Source: Actinomadura harenae (GTDB lineage Bacteria > Actinomycetota > Actinomycetes > Streptosporangiales > Streptosporangiaceae). Taken from it: a stretch of 48,612 bases of DNA. The stretch covers positions 1-48,612 of the forward strand of contig NZ_RFFG01000061.1 in the NCBI RefSeq assembly GCF_003696215.1, given 5' to 3'. The notes below the pieces were generated by a model, which was given only the letters and a program-made list of their open reading frames with translations, made no database searches and was not told the DNA's origin. Positions 32,231-40,253 of the stretch are shown here, in pieces (the stretch's first letter is position 1; every line of letters starts with the position of its first letter). A program made the translations under genes and the position numbers.

Positions 32231-32286
32231 AGGCCCGGCGGCGAACCGCTGGGCCTAAATCACGTATCTGATCACAAACTACCGTT
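32231..32286 (-). terminator. Hairpin element B after DUF2637 gene
   Basis: Counterpart of 31276-31328, beginning 16 bases past the stop at 32302. Stem AGGCCC/GGGCCT with an inner GCGG-TTCG-CCGC tetraloop, then CTTTC on the minus strand. Shares most of a 36-base tract with element A. Confidence 0.55.
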
Positions 32287-32301
32287 TGCCCAGCTCGTTG
32301 A

Positions 32302-32961
32302 TCAACCGGCAACCTGTGAGCGCGCTTCAGCGAGGGCCATCTGCCAGGCGCGGACGGACCGGCCCTTGGGGTCCCGGCCGGCCAGCTCGACCCCGGTCAC
32401 GGCCCGCGGGTCGGGGGCGTCAGCGAGCGCCTGGGCGGCAACGTCGACCAGGGCGCGCGACACGCGGTACCGGCGGCGTGGCTGCGCGGACTCGTCCGCC
32501 TGGTGCTCGTCCGCCTCGGCCGGGGTCGGCACGCGGTATCCGGCGGCCAGGTGCAACGCGAGGGCGACTAGGGCGGTAGGGACCAGGCTGACGCCGACGG
32601 TGACCGGCCACCCGCGGTGGAGCACGCCGCCGTCGATCAGGTGCCAGCACACGTTCAGGCCGGCGGAGAAGGCGATGCCGACCAGAACCTGGTGGGCCAT
32701 GCGGGCGCGGTCGGCGCCGCGCGTGCGGGAGTACAGCCAGGTGGCCAGGGCTGCGTAGGTCTCGACGGCGACTGGCAGCAGCCACGCGTAGGGGCCGTGC
32801 CAGCCTGCGGTGTCGGCGATGCGGCGCTGGCCGTCCAGCGACAGCACACCGGCGGCGGCCACGATGACGGTCACGGCCGCGGCAACCAGGCGCTGTCCGT
32901 CGAGCCGGCTGGTCGTCGTGGGTGTCTTGGTCGGGGCGGGGATAGCGTGGGGGGTAGCCAT
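32302..32961 (-). CDS. DUF2637 (SpdB-like) membrane protein
   Basis: 219 residues from ATG at 32961. Four hydrophobic segments: LVAAAVTVIVAAAGVLSL, GPYAWLLPVAVETYAALATW, VLVGIAFSAGLNVCWHL and VTVGVSLVPTALVALALHLA. This is the DUF2637 pattern, related to spread proteins of actinomycete plasmids and common in actinophages. The cytoplasmic C-terminus has a short helical domain (SRALVDVAAQAL). Role in the phage unknown. Confidence 0.85.
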   Translation of the reverse strand: MATPHAIPAPTKTPTTTSRLDGQRLVAAAVTVIVAAAGVLSLDGQRRIADTAGWHGPYAWLLPVAVETYAALATWLYSRTRGADRARMAHQVLVGIAFSAGLNVCWHLIDGGVLHRGWPVTVGVSLVPTALVALALHLAAGYRVPTPAEADEHQADESAQPRRRYRVSRALVDVAAQALADAPDPRAVTGVELAGRDPKGRSVRAWQMALAEARSQVAG

Positions 32962-33037
32962 CTGGAGCCTCTTTCTCCGGGTGTCGAGGGCCTCGGTCGG
33001 CGGTCGCGCGCTGGCCGGGGCCCGATGCGTGAACGGG

Positions 33038-33967
33038 TCAGGCGGCGCAGACGGCGCGGCAGTCGCCGCACAGGCCGTCCGGCGTGGAGGTGCGGAGCGG
33101 GCGCGCGCAGTCGCTGCATTCGGTCCAGCGTGCGGCGGCGGGCGAGGTCGCGATCTCAATGCGGGGCCGGGGCGCGGCCGAGGTGGACGCGTGCAGGGCG
33201 CGGACGGTCGCGGCGGCCGTCCAAACCGGGAGGTGCTCGGCGAGGCGGTGCCGGATCAGCGCGGCGGCCGAGCGGATTTCGCCGGGCAGGTTCGCGGTCA
33301 GGGCCCGGCAGATCTCGGCGGGCTCGACGACGGCGAGCGCCTGGTCGACGAGCGCGGCGAGCGCGGGCAGTGCCGTCGCGCCGACGGTCAGCCGGGGCTC
33401 GGTGGCGGCGACGTCGAGGAGAACGCGCGTTCCGGCGGTCACCGCGTCGAGCGACGGCGCGGCGGCCGGGCGCGTCGGCTTCGGAGCGCACGGCGCGGCC
33501 GGTTCGTCCTCGGGCTCGGACGGGTGCGCCGGTTCGGGCGTGCTCTCGGCCGGTGCGGGGGACGCTTCGGGCGCAGCTGCGGGCGCTTCGGGCGAAACAC
33601 GCAGGTCAGCGGCGGGGACGTCGCGCATGGTGGTGACCGTGGAGATCCGGTTGTGCGGCCCCCGGACGCGCTGGCGGGTGAGGTATCCGGCGTTCTCCAG
33701 TTCCCGCAGCGCGCGGCTGATGGCGATCTCACCGGCGGGCAGCCGGGCGGCAAGGGCCCGGATGGAGATGTCGGTCCCGTCGGGCAGGGACAGCAGGTAG
33801 GCGGCCAGGCCGCGGGCCTGCAGCGACAGCGTGGCGTGCTGGGTCAGCGCGTTCGGCAGGATCACAAAGTGGGATCGGTGCTCGGTCCGGATCCGGAGCA
33901 TCCCGCGGCGGGGCGGGGCAGAGGGTGACGGCGTTGACGCCGTCGCGATAGCATCGCGGGCAACCAC
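33038..33967 (-). CDS. Winged-helix DNA-binding protein with C-terminal zinc ribbon
   Basis: 309 residues from GTG at 33967 (GGAG six bases upstream; TTG at 33979 also possible). Residues 25-110 hold a winged helix (HFVILPNALTQHATLS, GLAAYLLSLPDGTDISIRA, AISRALRELENAGYLTR), as in actinobacterial mobile-element replication or regulatory proteins. A Pro/Ala/Glu linker follows, a helical domain, and CSDCARPLR...CGDC as a zinc ribbon. This is the intact copy; a truncated copy is at 36202-36870. It has its own leader (33968-34177). Confidence 0.8.
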   Translation of the reverse strand: MVARDAIATASTPSPSAPPRRGMLRIRTEHRSHFVILPNALTQHATLSLQARGLAAYLLSLPDGTDISIRALAARLPAGEIAISRALRELENAGYLTRQRVRGPHNRISTVTTMRDVPAADLRVSPEAPAAAPEASPAPAESTPEPAHPSEPEDEPAAPCAPKPTRPAAAPSLDAVTAGTRVLLDVAATEPRLTVGATALPALAALVDQALAVVEPAEICRALTANLPGEIRSAAALIRHRLAEHLPVWTAAATVRALHASTSAAPRPRIEIATSPAAARWTECSDCARPLRTSTPDGLCGDCRAVCAA

Positions 33968-34221
33968 GGGGGACTCCAACCAGTCTTCTGTGGCCAGACC
34001 CTCAGCGGTGTTGTTAGCACCGGCTGGGGGTCGTTTCGTTTATGGGGTTGTGGGTCGAGACCATACACCGTTCCGCCCACGAAGCAAGCACCTCGTTCAC
34101 CGAACGCCAACGGTTCGGTAGGAGGTTCTTTCCCGACTTCCTTTCCAAGATCACGTGGCGCGCCACTGTGCGGCGAACCGGGTCGCGGGTTTCCACGACC
34201 CGGCGCGAACTGGACGAACTG
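33968..34221. promoter_or_regulatory. Intergenic leader and hairpin before winged-helix gene
   Basis: Holds the presumed promoter of the winged-helix gene, an imperfect hairpin around 34006-34029 (CAGCGGTG/CACCGGCTG) and a strong hairpin at 34178-34203 (CCGGGTCGCGG, loop GTTT, CCACGACCCGG). The latter begins 19 bases after the minus-strand stop at 34222, so it is probably a terminator of the replication operon. Repeated at 36871-37124. Confidence 0.55.
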
Positions 34222-35076
34222 CTACGCCGAACGCTCAGCGCGGCGCGCGGCTGCCGCGGCGACCGCGTCGGCGACGTCGGCGAGCCTGTACAGCGGCCGG
34301 CCCCGTCCGTCCCGGCCGTGCGGGACGATCTGCCCGCGGTGGCCGTAGCCGCGGATCATCTCCGGCGTCACCTCATGGCCAAGGCCGGTGAGGGCGCGCG
34401 CGAGGTCGGCGGCCGTCGCGAGGGTGTCCTCGGCAGCTTCGAGCAGCCGCCGGCGCCGCCACCGGACATCCCAGCGGGTTCCGCACTCCGGGCACGTCAC
34501 GGCCGCGGCGTCCGGCCGCGCGTACAGGTCGACGTCGCAGTCGGTCCCGTCGTCGAGGCCCGCGCCGCACTGGCCGACGTACCGCCGTTCCGGCGGCCGG
34601 TCCACAAGGCGCTGAGCCGCCCATACGGCGGCGGTGATCTCGTCCCACAGTTCCTCAGCCACGGGCAGGCGGACGATGCGATCTACGCGGGCTCGGAGCC
34701 AGACGGCGCAGGCGCTGGCCGTTCGACCGGCGAGCGGGCGCATCAGGCGGCACGAGGCGTGCGTACACCGTTCGCATAGCGGCCCGATCCGGCGCGGCTC
34801 GGCGGGCCGCAGCTCGTCCACCCAGGCCGTCAATGTCGAGGCCAGCACGCGGCTGGCCTCGCTGGCGTGCGGAGCGTAGGGCAGCGAGGTCTCGGCCGAG
34901 CGGGCGCCACCACTGGAACCGGTGCGGGTCTGCCGGGAGAGCACCAGGTCAAGCTGGGCGACGAGCCAGGGGACGGCGGTGAGCGCGCGCTCAAGGTCGG
35001 CCTCGCAGGCGCCGCAGATCGTCGCGCCGCGGGTCGGGCGTCCGCAGCCGCTGATCGGGCACGGGATGGTGCTCAA
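34222..35076 (-). CDS. Zinc-binding protein with MerR-like C-terminal HTH (copy 1)
   Basis: 284 residues from TTG at 35076, which overlaps the upstream stop (TTGA) and has GAGGAGG five bases before it. An N-terminal zinc finger has CPISGCGRP and ICGACEADL. Middle cysteines (LCERCTHASC, CGAGL, TCPECGTRW) could bind more zinc. The last 90 residues (ATAADLARALTGLGHEVTPEMIRGYGHRG, then PLYRLADVADAV) form a MerR-like HTH. Second gene after the replication protein; likely a replication-module DNA-binding protein. Confidence 0.75.
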   Translation of the reverse strand: MSTIPCPISGCGRPTRGATICGACEADLERALTAVPWLVAQLDLVLSRQTRTGSSGGARSAETSLPYAPHASEASRVLASTLTAWVDELRPAEPRRIGPLCERCTHASCRLMRPLAGRTASACAVWLRARVDRIVRLPVAEELWDEITAAVWAAQRLVDRPPERRYVGQCGAGLDDGTDCDVDLYARPDAAAVTCPECGTRWDVRWRRRRLLEAAEDTLATAADLARALTGLGHEVTPEMIRGYGHRGQIVPHGRDGRGRPLYRLADVADAVAAAAARRAERSA

Positions 35077-35333
35077 TGGGCCTCCTCGACTCGACGGCCG
35101 GTGTTGCGGGACGGGCGGGGCAGGTCGGGCAGCTCGCGGCGGAGCCGCCGCATGCTCTTGGAGCGGTCGGCCAGGTGTCGGTGGACTTCGGGCCGGCAGT
35201 TGGGGCATGGGGCGGCGTAGGCGGTGCCGTCGTCGCGGGTGCGGTCGAGCCAGCCGTCGACGCAGGCGTGGTGGGTGCAGCGGCAGACGGTGGGCCAGGG
35301 GCACAGGATGTGGGGGGCGTCGTCGTCGATCAC
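35073..35333 (-). CDS. Small Cys/His-rich protein (copy 1)
   Basis: 86 residues. CPWPTVCRCTHHACVDGW and PCPNCRPE give a compact zinc-binding set; the tail is basic (RSKSMRRLRRELPDLPR). It overlaps both neighbours by 4 bases or fewer. Possibly a replication accessory protein. Confidence 0.75.
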   Translation of the reverse strand: MIDDDAPHILCPWPTVCRCTHHACVDGWLDRTRDDGTAYAAPCPNCRPEVHRHLADRSKSMRRLRRELPDLPRPSRNTGRRVEEAH

Positions 35334-36280
35334 GGCTCGTCCTCGGGCTCGGTGGTGCGTGCGGCGGCGAGGGCCTGGCGGACGGCGCTTGCGCCGCGGC
35401 TGGTGATGGCGTCCTGGTCGGGTCCGGGCTCGCGGTCGAGCAGCCCGTTGCGGACGGGCGGCGGCTCGTACGGCGGTGGCGGCCCGTCGTCGGGCCCGCC
35501 GCCGGCGGGGGTGGTGGTGCCGGGCGGCGGGGTGTCCATGACGGCGGCGACGATGTCGGCCAGGTCCCCCTCGGTCATGGCCGCGAGGTAGGGGACGAGG
35601 TGTTCGATCGGTCGGGGCGCGCGGGTCTGGACGGCTTCGAGGACCTGTGACGCTTCGTGGTCGGTCAGGCGGTAGCGGTCTCGGAGCCAGCGGGCGGCGT
35701 TGTGCGTACGCGCGCGTGGACTGATCCCTTCCTTTCCCTTCCTTTCCTTTCCTTTCCCCACGGGAGCCTTCCGGGAGGACTCCGGGAGCGTTCCGGGAGG
35801 GCTCCCGGAGGTGCTTTCTTCCCGACTGTCCGATTCTCGGGCCACTTCGGATGCTTCTTGTGGATAACTCTCCCCAGGGTTATCCACAGGATGACTGTCA
35901 CTCTTCGTGTTCAAATCCGGGGCGGTGCGGGCGGACAAGCTGCGGTCTGCGGTGGGCGGCGGCAGCTTGGACGGCGTCGGCTTGCTGATCTTCTGATGCT
36001 CGTGCCAGCCGACCACCGCCAGGAACCGGCGTCCGGCAACCTCGTAGCGAACGATGCGGCCGTGCTCGGCGAGGACGGCCAGGTCGTCCTCGACGTCCTG
36101 CAGCGACACCGGGTCGAGGGGCCACAGCGCCGCCTTGATGAGCTTCACGTTGTCCTTGGCGCGGCCCTGGTCGTCGCAGTGCGTCCAGAGACCGATCCAC
36201 GTCAGGCGCGCACGCAATGGCAACGCCGCGACGTCCTCGGATGCGAAGAACCCCGGCTTGATGGCGCGGATGCGGGGCAA
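35330..36280 (-). CDS. Replication initiator/replisome organiser-like protein (copy 1)
   Basis: 316 residues from TTG at 36280, with GGAG five bases before. The N-terminus (RIRAIKPGFFASEDVAALP, RLTWIGLWTHCDDQGR, DVEDDLAVLAEHGRIVRYE) is a winged helix typical of phage replication proteins. A charged, low-complexity middle (about 115-180) includes GKGKERKGKEG, and a C-terminal helical domain follows (RWLRDRYRLTDHEASQVL). The middle overlies the candidate origin, as in lambda O. Confidence 0.83.
   Translation of the reverse strand: MPRIRAIKPGFFASEDVAALPLRARLTWIGLWTHCDDQGRAKDNVKLIKAALWPLDPVSLQDVEDDLAVLAEHGRIVRYEVAGRRFLAVVGWHEHQKISKPTPSKLPPPTADRSLSARTAPDLNTKSDSHPVDNPGESYPQEASEVARESDSREESTSGSPPGTLPESSRKAPVGKGKERKGKEGISPRARTHNAARWLRDRYRLTDHEASQVLEAVQTRAPRPIEHLVPYLAAMTEGDLADIVAAVMDTPPPGTTTPAGGGPDDGPPPPYEPPPVRNGLLDREPGPDQDAITSRGASAVRQALAAARTTEPEDEP
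35726..35888. other. Candidate replication origin inside initiator gene (copy 1)
   Basis: Three elements lie within 163 bases: a 35-base uninterrupted pyrimidine tract (35726-35760); five 11-bp units starting at 35760, 35771, 35782, 35793 and 35804 with core TCCGGGAG (exact in the middle three); and inverted perfect DnaA boxes TGTGGATAA (35859-35867) and TTATCCACA (35880-35888). Eleven is not a multiple of three, so the repeats are not due to protein repeats. The area is less GC-rich than its surroundings. Confidence 0.7.
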
Positions 36281-36870
36281 GGCGACTCCAGATCAGAAGA
36301 GGGTGGGTGTGGAGATGTCGGCGGTGTCTGCTGCCGAGGCGACGAGGGTGGTAGTGACCGTCCCGCCAGCGCCCCGGGTCCACTGCAGGGCGCTGGACCG
36401 ATCCAGTTCGCAGGCGAGGATCGCGCGGTACCCGTGCGGGCCCCGGCCCTCGTACAAGACGACGGCGGCCGGGGCGTAGCAGCGGGCGCAGCGGGCGAAA
36501 CACGCAGGTCAGCGGCGGGGACGTCGCGCATGGTGGTGACCGTGGAGATCCGGTTGTGCGGCCCCCGGACGCGCTGGCGGGTGAGGTATCCGGCGTTCTC
36601 CAGTTCCCGCAGCGCGCGGCTGATGGCGATCTCACCGGCGGGCAGCCGGGCGGCAAGGGCCCGGATGGAGATGTCGGTCCCGTCGGGCAGGGACAGCAGG
36701 TAGGCGGCCAGGCCGCGGGCCTGCAGCGACAGCGTGGCGTGCTGGGTCAGCGCGTTCGGCAGGATCACAAAGTGGGATCGGTGCTCGGTCCGGATCCGGA
36801 GCATCCCGCGGCGGGGCGGGGCAGAGGGTGACGGCGTTGACGCCGTCGCGATAGCATCGCGGGCAACCAC
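36202..36870 (-). pseudogene. Truncated winged-helix gene at duplication joint
   Basis: The first ~127 codons equal those of 33038-33967, up to RDVPAADLRVSP. The joint at 36492-36496 then runs into an out-of-frame reading of the 67-residue gene, giving a meaningless Pro/Arg/Ser tail that overlaps the initiator start. The winged helix itself is complete, so a truncated DNA-binding protein could still be made and compete with the intact one. Confidence 0.85.
36293..36496 (-). pseudogene. 5'-truncated copy of the 67-residue Cys protein gene
   Basis: Equivalent to 39196-39402 but the joint replaced its GTG start and ribosome site. The in-frame upstream codons lead to a stop (TGA) without an ATG or GTG, so it should not be translated normally. 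Confidence 0.8.
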
Positions 36871-37080
36871 GGGGGACTCCAACCAGTCTTCTGTGGCCAG
36901 ACCCTCAGCGGTGTTGTTAGCACCGGCTGGGGGTCGTTTCGTTTATGGGGTTGTGGGTCGAGACCATACACCGTTCCGCCCACGAAGCAAGCACCTCGTT
37001 CACCGAACGCCAACGGTTCGGTAGGAGGTTCTTTCCCGACTTCCTTTCCAAGATCACGTGGCGCGCCACTGTGCGGCGAA

Positions 37081-37106
37081 CCGGGTCGCGGGTTTCCACG
37101 ACCCGG
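37081..37106 (-). terminator. Hairpin after zinc/HTH gene (copy 2)
   Basis: Identical to 34178-34203: 11-bp arms with one mismatch and loop GTTT, 19 bases past the stop at 37125. Confidence 0.5.
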
Positions 37107-37124
37107 CGCGAACTGGACGAACTG

Positions 37125-37979
37125 CTACGCCGAACGCTCAGCGCGGCGCGCGGCTGCCGCGGCGACCGCGTCGGCGACGTCGGCGAGCCTGTACAGCGGC
37201 CGGCCCCGTCCGTCCCGGCCGTGCGGGACGATCTGCCCGCGGTGGCCGTAGCCGCGGATCATCTCCGGCGTCACCTCATGGCCAAGGCCGGTGAGGGCGC
37301 GCGCGAGGTCGGCGGCCGTCGCGAGGGTGTCCTCGGCAGCTTCGAGCAGCCGCCGGCGCCGCCACCGGACATCCCAGCGGGTTCCGCACTCCGGGCACGT
37401 CACGGCCGCGGCGTCCGGCCGCGCGTACAGGTCGACGTCGCAGTCGGTCCCGTCGTCGAGGCCCGCGCCGCACTGGCCGACGTACCGCCGTTCCGGCGGC
37501 CGGTCCACAAGGCGCTGAGCCGCCCATACGGCGGCGGTGATCTCGTCCCACAGTTCCTCAGCCACGGGCAGGCGGACGATGCGATCTACGCGGGCTCGGA
37601 GCCAGACGGCGCAGGCGCTGGCCGTTCGACCGGCGAGCGGGCGCATCAGGCGGCACGAGGCGTGCGTACACCGTTCGCATAGCGGCCCGATCCGGCGCGG
37701 CTCGGCGGGCCGCAGCTCGTCCACCCAGGCCGTCAATGTCGAGGCCAGCACGCGGCTGGCCTCGCTGGCGTGCGGAGCGTAGGGCAGCGAGGTCTCGGCC
37801 GAGCGGGCGCCACCACTGGAACCGGTGCGGGTCTGCCGGGAGAGCACCAGGTCAAGCTGGGCGACGAGCCAGGGGACGGCGGTGAGCGCGCGCTCAAGGT
37901 CGGCCTCGCAGGCGCCGCAGATCGTCGCGCCGCGGGTCGGGCGTCCGCAGCCGCTGATCGGGCACGGGATGGTGCTCAA
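37125..37979 (-). CDS. Zinc-binding protein with MerR-like HTH (copy 2)
   Basis: Identical to 34222-35076, including the TTG start and its GAGGAGG. In the present arrangement both copies are intact, doubling the dose. Confidence 0.73.
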   Translation of the reverse strand: MSTIPCPISGCGRPTRGATICGACEADLERALTAVPWLVAQLDLVLSRQTRTGSSGGARSAETSLPYAPHASEASRVLASTLTAWVDELRPAEPRRIGPLCERCTHASCRLMRPLAGRTASACAVWLRARVDRIVRLPVAEELWDEITAAVWAAQRLVDRPPERRYVGQCGAGLDDGTDCDVDLYARPDAAAVTCPECGTRWDVRWRRRRLLEAAEDTLATAADLARALTGLGHEVTPEMIRGYGHRGQIVPHGRDGRGRPLYRLADVADAVAAAAARRAERSA

Positions 37980-38236
37980 TGGGCCTCCTCGACTCGACGG
38001 CCGGTGTTGCGGGACGGGCGGGGCAGGTCGGGCAGCTCGCGGCGGAGCCGCCGCATGCTCTTGGAGCGGTCGGCCAGGTGTCGGTGGACTTCGGGCCGGC
38101 AGTTGGGGCATGGGGCGGCGTAGGCGGTGCCGTCGTCGCGGGTGCGGTCGAGCCAGCCGTCGACGCAGGCGTGGTGGGTGCAGCGGCAGACGGTGGGCCA
38201 GGGGCACAGGATGTGGGGGGCGTCGTCGTCGATCAC
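37976..38236 (-). CDS. Small Cys/His-rich protein (copy 2)
   Basis: Identical to 35073-35333; same overlaps with neighbours. Confidence 0.73.
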   Translation of the reverse strand: MIDDDAPHILCPWPTVCRCTHHACVDGWLDRTRDDGTAYAAPCPNCRPEVHRHLADRSKSMRRLRRELPDLPRPSRNTGRRVEEAH

Positions 38237-39183
38237 GGCTCGTCCTCGGGCTCGGTGGTGCGTGCGGCGGCGAGGGCCTGGCGGACGGCGCTTGCGCCGC
38301 GGCTGGTGATGGCGTCCTGGTCGGGTCCGGGCTCGCGGTCGAGCAGCCCGTTGCGGACGGGCGGCGGCTCGTACGGCGGTGGCGGCCCGTCGTCGGGCCC
38401 GCCGCCGGCGGGGGTGGTGGTGCCGGGCGGCGGGGTGTCCATGACGGCGGCGACGATGTCGGCCAGGTCCCCCTCGGTCATGGCCGCGAGGTAGGGGACG
38501 AGGTGTTCGATCGGTCGGGGCGCGCGGGTCTGGACGGCTTCGAGGACCTGTGACGCTTCGTGGTCGGTCAGGCGGTAGCGGTCTCGGAGCCAGCGGGCGG
38601 CGTTGTGCGTACGCGCGCGTGGACTGATCCCTTCCTTTCCCTTCCTTTCCTTTCCTTTCCCCACGGGAGCCTTCCGGGAGGACTCCGGGAGCGTTCCGGG
38701 AGGGCTCCCGGAGGTGCTTTCTTCCCGACTGTCCGATTCTCGGGCCACTTCGGATGCTTCTTGTGGATAACTCTCCCCAGGGTTATCCACAGGATGACTG
38801 TCACTCTTCGTGTTCAAATCCGGGGCGGTGCGGGCGGACAAGCTGCGGTCTGCGGTGGGCGGCGGCAGCTTGGACGGCGTCGGCTTGCTGATCTTCTGAT
38901 GCTCGTGCCAGCCGACCACCGCCAGGAACCGGCGTCCGGCAACCTCGTAGCGAACGATGCGGCCGTGCTCGGCGAGGACGGCCAGGTCGTCCTCGACGTC
39001 CTGCAGCGACACCGGGTCGAGGGGCCACAGCGCCGCCTTGATGAGCTTCACGTTGTCCTTGGCGCGGCCCTGGTCGTCGCAGTGCGTCCAGAGACCGATC
39101 CACGTCAGGCGCGCACGCAATGGCAACGCCGCGACGTCCTCGGATGCGAAGAACCCCGGCTTGATGGCGCGGATGCGGGGCAA
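38233..39183 (-). CDS. Replication initiator-like protein (copy 2)
   Basis: Identical to 35330-36280. This copy keeps the original upstream context: the 67-residue gene and the DUF2303 operon feed into it, so it probably has native expression. Copy 1 follows the truncated winged-helix gene instead. Confidence 0.82.
   Translation of the reverse strand: MPRIRAIKPGFFASEDVAALPLRARLTWIGLWTHCDDQGRAKDNVKLIKAALWPLDPVSLQDVEDDLAVLAEHGRIVRYEVAGRRFLAVVGWHEHQKISKPTPSKLPPPTADRSLSARTAPDLNTKSDSHPVDNPGESYPQEASEVARESDSREESTSGSPPGTLPESSRKAPVGKGKERKGKEGISPRARTHNAARWLRDRYRLTDHEASQVLEAVQTRAPRPIEHLVPYLAAMTEGDLADIVAAVMDTPPPGTTTPAGGGPDDGPPPPYEPPPVRNGLLDREPGPDQDAITSRGASAVRQALAAARTTEPEDEP
38629..38791. other. Candidate replication origin (copy 2)
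   Basis: Identical to 35726-35888: pyrimidine tract, five 11-bp units, and inverted DnaA boxes at 38762-38770 and 38783-38791. Confidence 0.7.
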
Positions 39184-39195
39184 GGCGACTCCAGA

Positions 39196-39402
39196 TCAGA
39201 AGAGGGTGGGTGTGGAGATGTCGGCGGTGTCTGCTGCCGAGGCGACGAGGGTGGTAGTGACCGTCCCGCCAGCGCCCCGGGTCCACTGCAGGGCGCTGGA
39301 CCGATCCAGTTCGCAGGCGAGGATCGCGCGGTACCCGTGCGGGCCCCGGCCCTCGTACAAGACGACGGCGGCCGGGGCGTAGCAGCGGGCGCAGCGGGCC
39401 AC
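39196..39402 (-). CDS. 67-residue Cys protein
   Basis: Translated from GTG at 39402, two bases after the DUF2303 stop. 68 codons before stop: ARCARCYAPAAVVLYEG with a CxxC, then YRAILACELDRSS and a Ser/Thr-rich end. It looks like a small zinc-ribbon-type protein. No function known. Its copy at 36293 has lost its start. Confidence 0.65.
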   Translation of the reverse strand: MARCARCYAPAAVVLYEGRGPHGYRAILACELDRSSALQWTRGAGGTVTTTLVASAADTADISTPTLF

Positions 39403-39404
39403 GG

Positions 39405-40253
39405 TCAGGCGGTCGCCGGACGGCCGCGCATGATCGCGGCGCCGGTGGCCTCCTCGACCTTGGTCACGACGGTCTTGACGGCGTCGCGGATGACGTCCTC
39501 GGGCCGGTCGAGGATCGCCATCAAGCGGAGCTTGCCGCCCTCGATGCGGTGCCGGAACCGGGCCTCGATGCGGTACGGGTCGACGTCGTCGAACGGCGCG
39601 AGCGCGAGCGCGAACACGCGCGGGACGGCCATGTCGCCCTTCGCGCCGCCGCTGGCGTCGGTGGTCTCCTCGTACTTCAGCCGGATGTCGCCGGAGGCGG
39701 AGACGACTCCGGAGGAGAACGCGACGCGGGTGCGGGCCTGGAAGGTCTGCGCGATCTCCAGCATCTGCGCGGCAGGCACCGGGTCGGGGGCGATGTCGAG
39801 GAGGTTGTCCTCGAGGAACTCGGCGAACTCGACCTGCGGGATCAGCCGCCGGTTGATCGACGCCCACCGGGCCCACGCCTCGGTCGGGGTCAGCTCCAGC
39901 ACCAGGCGGTGAGCGGCCCAGCGGGGTTCGTCGGGCTCGTGGGCATCCAGGACGGCGGTGATGGCGCCCCGGTCGAGGTCGGCGTACACCTCCGATGACT
40001 CGTCGCTGTGCTTGGCGTAGAACTGCGCGAAGCTCGCGATGTCGCGGACGACGGTCGTGCCCTGCTTGCGGCGGGGACGGTCAGCGCGGCGGGCGTACTG
40101 CTCGTCGTCCAGGTCGACGATGCGGAGCCCTTCAGGCGTGTGGAAGACGGCCAGCTCACCGCCCGTGCGGGTGTCGAGCAGCGCGGGACCGGCGGCCTGC
40201 CGCGCCTGCTCGACGACGGCGTCGTTCTCGGTGCGGCTCTCGGGAATGCTCAT
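39405..40253 (-). CDS. DUF2303 family protein
   Basis: 282 residues from ATG at 40253 (ATGA overlap). Family features: AVFHTPEGLRIVDLDD, the VRDIASFAQFYAKHSD segment, EPRWAAHRLVLELTPTEAWARW, and LEFAEFLEDN-like VEFAEFLEDNLLDI. DUF2303 (YfdQ-like) proteins are common in phage early operons beside recombination genes; molecular role unknown. Confidence 0.85.
   Translation of the reverse strand: MSIPESRTENDAVVEQARQAAGPALLDTRTGGELAVFHTPEGLRIVDLDDEQYARRADRPRRKQGTTVVRDIASFAQFYAKHSDESSEVYADLDRGAITAVLDAHEPDEPRWAAHRLVLELTPTEAWARWASINRRLIPQVEFAEFLEDNLLDIAPDPVPAAQMLEIAQTFQARTRVAFSSGVVSASGDIRLKYEETTDASGGAKGDMAVPRVFALALAPFDDVDPYRIEARFRHRIEGGKLRLMAILDRPEDVIRDAVKTVVTKVEEATGAAIMRGRPATA

Larger units (their letters stand above)
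33589..36496. repeat. Tandem duplication, copy 1
   Basis: Direct repeat with period 2,903 bp: 33589-36496 equals 36492-39399. The copies share 5 bases, CGGGC, at each joint (33589, 36492, 39395). I found no difference between the copies by eye or in encoded proteins. It breaks in the winged-helix gene on one side and in the 67-residue gene on the other. Confidence 0.95.
36492..39399. repeat. Tandem duplication, copy 2
   Basis: Second copy of the 2,903-bp unit. On the minus strand this copy is transcribed first. Removing one unit would restore all genes intact and give a 45,582-bp circle. Confidence 0.95.

Noticed and set aside
34014..34196. 60-residue minus-strand frame in the gap before the winged-helix gene
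   Set aside because: It starts inside the terminator-like hairpin, lacks a ribosome site and covers the likely promoter. It is duplicated at 36917-37099 only because the whole unit is.
35760..35814. 11-bp repeats as a CRISPR or as a protein repeat
   Set aside because: The repeat has no spacers, and the period is not a multiple of three, so the protein is not repetitive there.
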